DNA of 64,000 bases, taken from Acidimicrobiales bacterium (lineage in GTDB: Bacteria; Actinomycetota; Acidimicrobiia; Acidimicrobiales; Acidimicrobilacustridaceae). Below the pieces are notes generated by a model. It searched no databases. It was given only the letters and a program-made list of their open reading frames with translations, and had not been told where the DNA came from. Positions 61,501 to 64,000 of the stretch are shown piece after piece. Location: NCBI GenBank assembly GCA_030830565.1, contig JAURMR010000041.1, positions 176,051 to 240,050 on the forward strand, in the 5' to 3' direction. Position 1 is the stretch's first letter, and every line of letters starts with the position of its first letter. The position numbers and the translations under genes are program-made.

Positions 61501-64000
61501 ACGACGCAACTGTCGGAACCGCAATCACCTATGTGGCGGGCAAGGCCATCTCAGTGAAACGTCCTGCACCGTCCACGCCTGCTCTATCGGGTGAATCGAG
61601 GTTCCAGCACAGTTACACCTACGGCACTGGAACCACTGCGATCGCCACTGTCGGGGTTGCAGGAACCGCTTCAGTTGCCTACGACGGCCAGAACCGCAGA
61701 ACAGTCAGCACCGACGCCACCGGCCGATCGGCGTATTCAACATGGGACGACGCCGACCGGCCCACGTCCACGATCGATAGCGCCGGGGTGAAGTCCACTC
61801 GCATCTACGACTCCCACGGCTGGCTTACCGATACTTACGGTCCTGGCCCAGCGGCATCGTTCACCGGGCTGATTGGAAACGCCTATGTCACCCATAACAG
61901 CGTCATTTACGACGACAACATCTCGAGCCTCGCGGCCGCGTGGTATTCCAATGGTGATCTTGCTGGAACACCGATCCTTCACACCACCGGCATCGCTTCC
62001 AACGGCCAGATCTGGGCTGACTGGACGACGCCGCCGAACTCATTGCCCGCATCGAACTACGGCGTCCGACTCACCGGCGACATCACATTTCCAACAGTCG
62101 GCACTTACACGATGTCGATCTTTTCCAAGAGCCGAACACGCCTTTGGCTTGACGACAATCTGATCACCAACTCCTGGTCCGACCCCGGTTCAGCTGCGAC
62201 AGTCACCAGCGCCACATTCGTCAACAGCACCGCGAACTCAACCCATCGGGTCCGCATCGATGTCGGCGAGACGACCGGACAAGGCAGTCTTGGGTTGGCG
62301 TGGACGCCACCTGGCTCGACACTTGCAGTCGTACCGACAGCGAACCTTGAACCCCGCTACGGACTGCCAACGGCTATCACAAACAATGTCGGCGCTAACG
62401 CTGAGTCGACAATTCGTTCTTATAGTTCCAGTAACGGCATCGGACCTGAACACGGACTGGTCACAGCGATAACAGCTGACCCGAGTGGGCTCGCACTCAC
62501 CACGACCACCACCTACGAAGCTCCTTCAACGACGAGTTTGTTGCGACCGACCGGCACCAGCCTGCCCGCAGGCACGACCACCGCAACTGCAGCGAGCTAC
62601 TACGGAAACACGGAGACGCGCTCGAATCCGTGCAATACGACTGTTGCAGCGAATCAGGGGGGACGACGCAAACTTGTAATCGAAGCGGATCCGGATGGTT
62701 TCGGAACCCAACAAGCAATTCAACATGAATTTGTCTACGACATGATGGGTCGTGTCTCAGCGTCGCGCACTGGTGCATCTGGTGCGTGGACATGTGCGAG
62801 TTTCGACACGCGTGGCCGAACGATTTCAGTTACCCACCCGGCCTACGCTGGCGTCGCGGCACGCACGGTCACCAACGATTACGCCGTCGGCGGTAATCCG
62901 TTGACGGTTTCAACTAGCGACCCGAACGGCACGATCGTCACGACAGTCGATCTACTCGGTCGCGCAACACAAAACATCGACGCGGTCGGGATCGTCACGA
63001 CCACCAGTTACGACCAGGCAGGCAGTGTCTCAGCCACCACCTCGACAACACCGACAGGGACCATCCAATCAGTTCTTGCTGCGACCTATGACGCCGCTGG
63101 CCGCACCGAGACCGTCACCCTGGCTGGATCGGCCGTAGCAGACCCGACCTATGACTCTGCGGGCAGACTGTCTTCTGTGACCTACCCGTCGGGAACCGGA
63201 GCAGTTGGAAACGCAACGTCCGGCACGTTCGCTTACGACATCAATGGCCGTGCCGCGCAGGTGACATGGGCTGGGTCGGTTGGGGTGTTGAGTTCTGATC
63301 AAATCACGGCTCGTGATGGTTTGGGTCGTGTGACTGATTTGAAGGTTGATGGTGTCGATCCGTATGCCAGTGGTGTCAATTTTGTTTATGACCGTGTTGG
63401 TCGGTTGGCGGCTGCTCGCACGGTGGGTCATAACATCATCTATTCGTACGCGAACAGTTCCTGTGGTTCGGCGGCGTTGAATACTGCTGGTCGTGACACG
63501 AATCGCACGCAACTGATCGATAACAGCATTTCGACTTCTTATTGTTATGACAATGCTGATCGGCTGACGTCGAGTTCTGATCCGACGGTGGGCACGATCA
63601 CTTATGACGATCATGGCAACACCACTGCGATCTTCTCTGAAACCCACACCTATGACGATGCCAATCGGCATCTGAGCACTACTGCTGGTTCGACAACGGT
63701 GAGCTATGTGCGAGACGCTCTCGACCGGATTGTTGAACGAAAGGTCAACGGGGCAACCGTTGCCCGTTACGGTTACGTGGGAAGTTCTGACTCGCCGTCT
63801 TTTGTCCTTGATGCCAACGGCAACGTCGCCGAACGGACAATCGGCTTGCCAGGTGGTGTGAATCTCACTGTTAGGGCGGCTGGGAATGTGTGGTCGTATC
63901 CGAACCTCCACGGCGATACCGCTGTTACTGCCACGCAGGCCGGAACGAAGATCGGTACGACGGCGAACTATGACTCAGGCGGCAATCAGACTTCCGGCAC
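58512..64000 (+). CDS. Giant secreted RHS/YD-repeat protein with DNRLRE and PA14-like domains (3' end outside window)
   Basis: At least 1829 residues, no in-frame stop to 64000. Signal peptide at residues 1-37 (GRKLQRGAVCVLTLAVLVVG). DNRLRE-like domain near residues 324-473 (ATLNLSRNTAV, VDVTQLYQSWVD). Fibronectin-like stretch 480-582. RHS opening VGPVSVNLATGNATFAF at about 592. First PA14-like domain 639-764 (GLRGTYFNDNN, LGVRSDDGVRVVIDG, IEYYESN), second about 1127-1267. YD repeats (FGFDSAGRLVKL, SYDQAGSVSAT, FVYDRVGRLAAAR) fill the rest. Ends in the NLHGDTAVTATQAGTK region that normally precedes the RHS core end and a variable C-terminal toxin. Start: GTG 58512 has GGAGG 8 nt upstream. Confidence 0.85.
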   Translation, partial: MGRKLQRGAVCVLTLAVLVVGLPLVLVDGGVSSAGAAGVGGSGWVDPGLPVSEVPEPVGAGPLVDGYVSPSASFPDPSVGIVHDSSRVREIVEARTASSERWLNVDGSFTEVVHSEPVFYRPAGSSVFVPIDGRVVADSVWPGWFRNAGNSWSVWFGPLVSSGSGASGGVVIEANGVVVASAPVSSMSGRIDPVVDGEAGVVTYRNVWPNVDVRYSVRSFGVKEDLVVTGPISQSSFPFSVSGSGLSGSSSDGGVSVVGSGDVSIAAPSVSDRDGADVTVEARPELVVEGPIGSVQSLRLVVDRAWLLSQQSAAFPLVIDPTLLIGASSWASYGSTPGYFCDTSCGHRVGNAMAGGDMVWRSLAYFPYESVFVYGKKVVSATLNLSRNTAVAGTPNGYNFRACWASAWSFDGAVGNGCFDPVTLGDSATVDVTQLYQSWVDSQTGGGTLGFIGQEQSGLYSLKELSAYVAIVWNSPPPSPANDATTVPADQSVFSSLSPTLSINPVTDLDGDALLYGFTVATADDGYSGGIVASGPLQPASPVSWTVTTGALRDGQTYYWRAWVWDLKNITWSSVRSFTVNLRLGTGGPSPMDKVGPVSVNLATGNATFAFSTQSVSTVGGSLSASLTYNSLQPANSGLRGTYFNDNNVNRVFDDDVSLTRDDAQVNFDWKTNSPAPQIGADNFLVKWDGYINLGTGTFNLGVRSDDGVRVVIDGSNTLIDDWHDHGVAATPTWSVPVTFNGTAKRIHIEYYESNATSIVQLWSKATTQPPTGGSIVPASAFTTDAAAVPAGWTFSSGGTTYVSAQIGEQSVVLRGSDGTSWEYGKGTGSVPGWVTPEGRDDLMVTNPDGTISVIGSGGLTYLFTSAGQLKSITTSRDDRRPVSEQRKFAPLNAATDPVRLTELIDPVSGVKIMFNYFGGSGASCPTSIGTPTGMLCRIGFPDGSTTDFGFDSAGRLVKLVNPGNAITTFAYNAAGRIITVVDPLANDAIAAGLRTNDATVGTAITYVAGKAISVKRPAPSTPALSGESRFQHSYTYGTGTTAIATVGVAGTASVAYDGQNRRTVSTDATGRSAYSTWDDADRPTSTIDSAGVKSTRIYDSHGWLTDTYGPGPAASFTGLIGNAYVTHNSVIYDDNISSLAAAWYSNGDLAGTPILHTTGIASNGQIWADWTTPPNSLPASNYGVRLTGDITFPTVGTYTMSIFSKSRTRLWLDDNLITNSWSDPGSAATVTSATFVNSTANSTHRVRIDVGETTGQGSLGLAWTPPGSTLAVVPTANLEPRYGLPTAITNNVGANAESTIRSYSSSNGIGPEHGLVTAITADPSGLALTTTTTYEAPSTTSLLRPTGTSLPAGTTTATAASYYGNTETRSNPCNTTVAANQGGRRKLVIEADPDGFGTQQAIQHEFVYDMMGRVSASRTGASGAWTCASFDTRGRTISVTHPAYAGVAARTVTNDYAVGGNPLTVSTSDPNGTIVTTVDLLGRATQNIDAVGIVTTTSYDQAGSVSATTSTTPTGTIQSVLAATYDAAGRTETVTLAGSAVADPTYDSAGRLSSVTYPSGTGAVGNATSGTFAYDINGRAAQVTWAGSVGVLSSDQITARDGLGRVTDLKVDGVDPYASGVNFVYDRVGRLAAARTVGHNIIYSYANSSCGSAALNTAGRDTNRTQLIDNSISTSYCYDNADRLTSSSDPTVGTITYDDHGNTTAIFSETHTYDDANRHLSTTAGSTTVSYVRDALDRIVERKVNGATVARYGYVGSSDSPSFVLDANGNVAERTIGLPGGVNLTVRAAGNVWSYPNLHGDTAVTATQAGTKIGTTANYDSGGNQTSG

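Noticed and set aside
63069..63911. A 280-codon open frame on the minus strand within the RHS gene
   Set aside because: It is antisense to a well-supported repeat protein, has low-complexity Arg/Ser/Thr content and no family resemblance. Such frames arise from the codon bias of the sense gene.

Overview
The window is a dense, GC-rich (by eye about 58-62%) stretch of ordinary chromosome from a member of the Actinomycetota. The family evidence points towards the class Acidimicrobiia (Ilumatobacter/acIV-like) rather than towards mycobacteria or streptomycetes. Indicators are the menaquinone genes, a mycothiol-synthase-type GNAT, a complete decaprenylphosphoryl-arabinose gene set, an ANTAR-type response regulator beside polA, and a free-standing trpF instead of the bifunctional PriA. 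Starts are often GTG or TTG, genes overlap by 1-4 nt, and many genes seem to have leaderless mRNAs. The lineage is an inference; no rRNA lies in the window.

Layout. 1-4.9 kb: assorted metabolic genes (nitroreductase, thioredoxin-domain protein, aldo/keto reductase, DJ-1/PfpI protein, crotonase). 4.9-11.4 kb: menaquinone genes menE, menA, menH, menD, menF and menG in alternating orientation; menB and menC are not here. 11.5-18.6 kb: a secreted N,N-dimethylformamidase-like protein, an acyl-CoA synthetase, a small membrane protein, a nucleotidyltransferase, rlmN, a short mshD-like gene, nth, and a candidate structured small RNA ending in a strong terminator. 18.6-34.7 kb: histidine genes (hisD-C-B-H-A, a methyltransferase, hisF, later hisI) running into tryptophan genes (trpE, trpC, a trpB2 paralogue, trpF, trpB, trpA), with ygfZ, a J-domain protein, a small monooxygenase and a truncated globin among them. 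34.8-36.7 kb: HU protein with a textbook terminator, peroxiredoxin, a FabZ-like dehydratase and an alkyltransferase. 36.7-41.1 kb: type II fatty-acid operon fabD-fabH-fabG-acpP-fabF on the minus strand, headed by a tRNA-Leu gene. 41.3-48.2 kb: coiled-coil protein, ANTAR regulator, polA, methyltransferase, rpsA, a stand-alone LuxR-type HTH protein and coaE. 48.2-51.2 kb: the dprE2, DPPR synthase and dprE1 operon. 51.3-57.4 kb: uvrB, uvrA and nadA. 57.6-64.0 kb: accessory-looking secreted proteins, ending in a giant RHS/YD-repeat protein with two PA14-like domains that runs off the window.

The clearest pattern not explained by gene calls is a repeated promoter design: a TAnnnT box 6-9 nt before the start codon in 22 places on both strands. 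This predicts that transcription starts at the start codon. Other points of note are FabD with a lysine-free biotinyl/lipoyl-like tail, trpC apparently starting at CTG inside a CTGA overlap, a 15-bp inverted repeat over the trpF start, a DprE1 with Ala in place of the benzothiazinone-target Cys, a one-domain MshD, and the mosaic RHS protein. No phage, insertion sequence, CRISPR array or defence island was seen.
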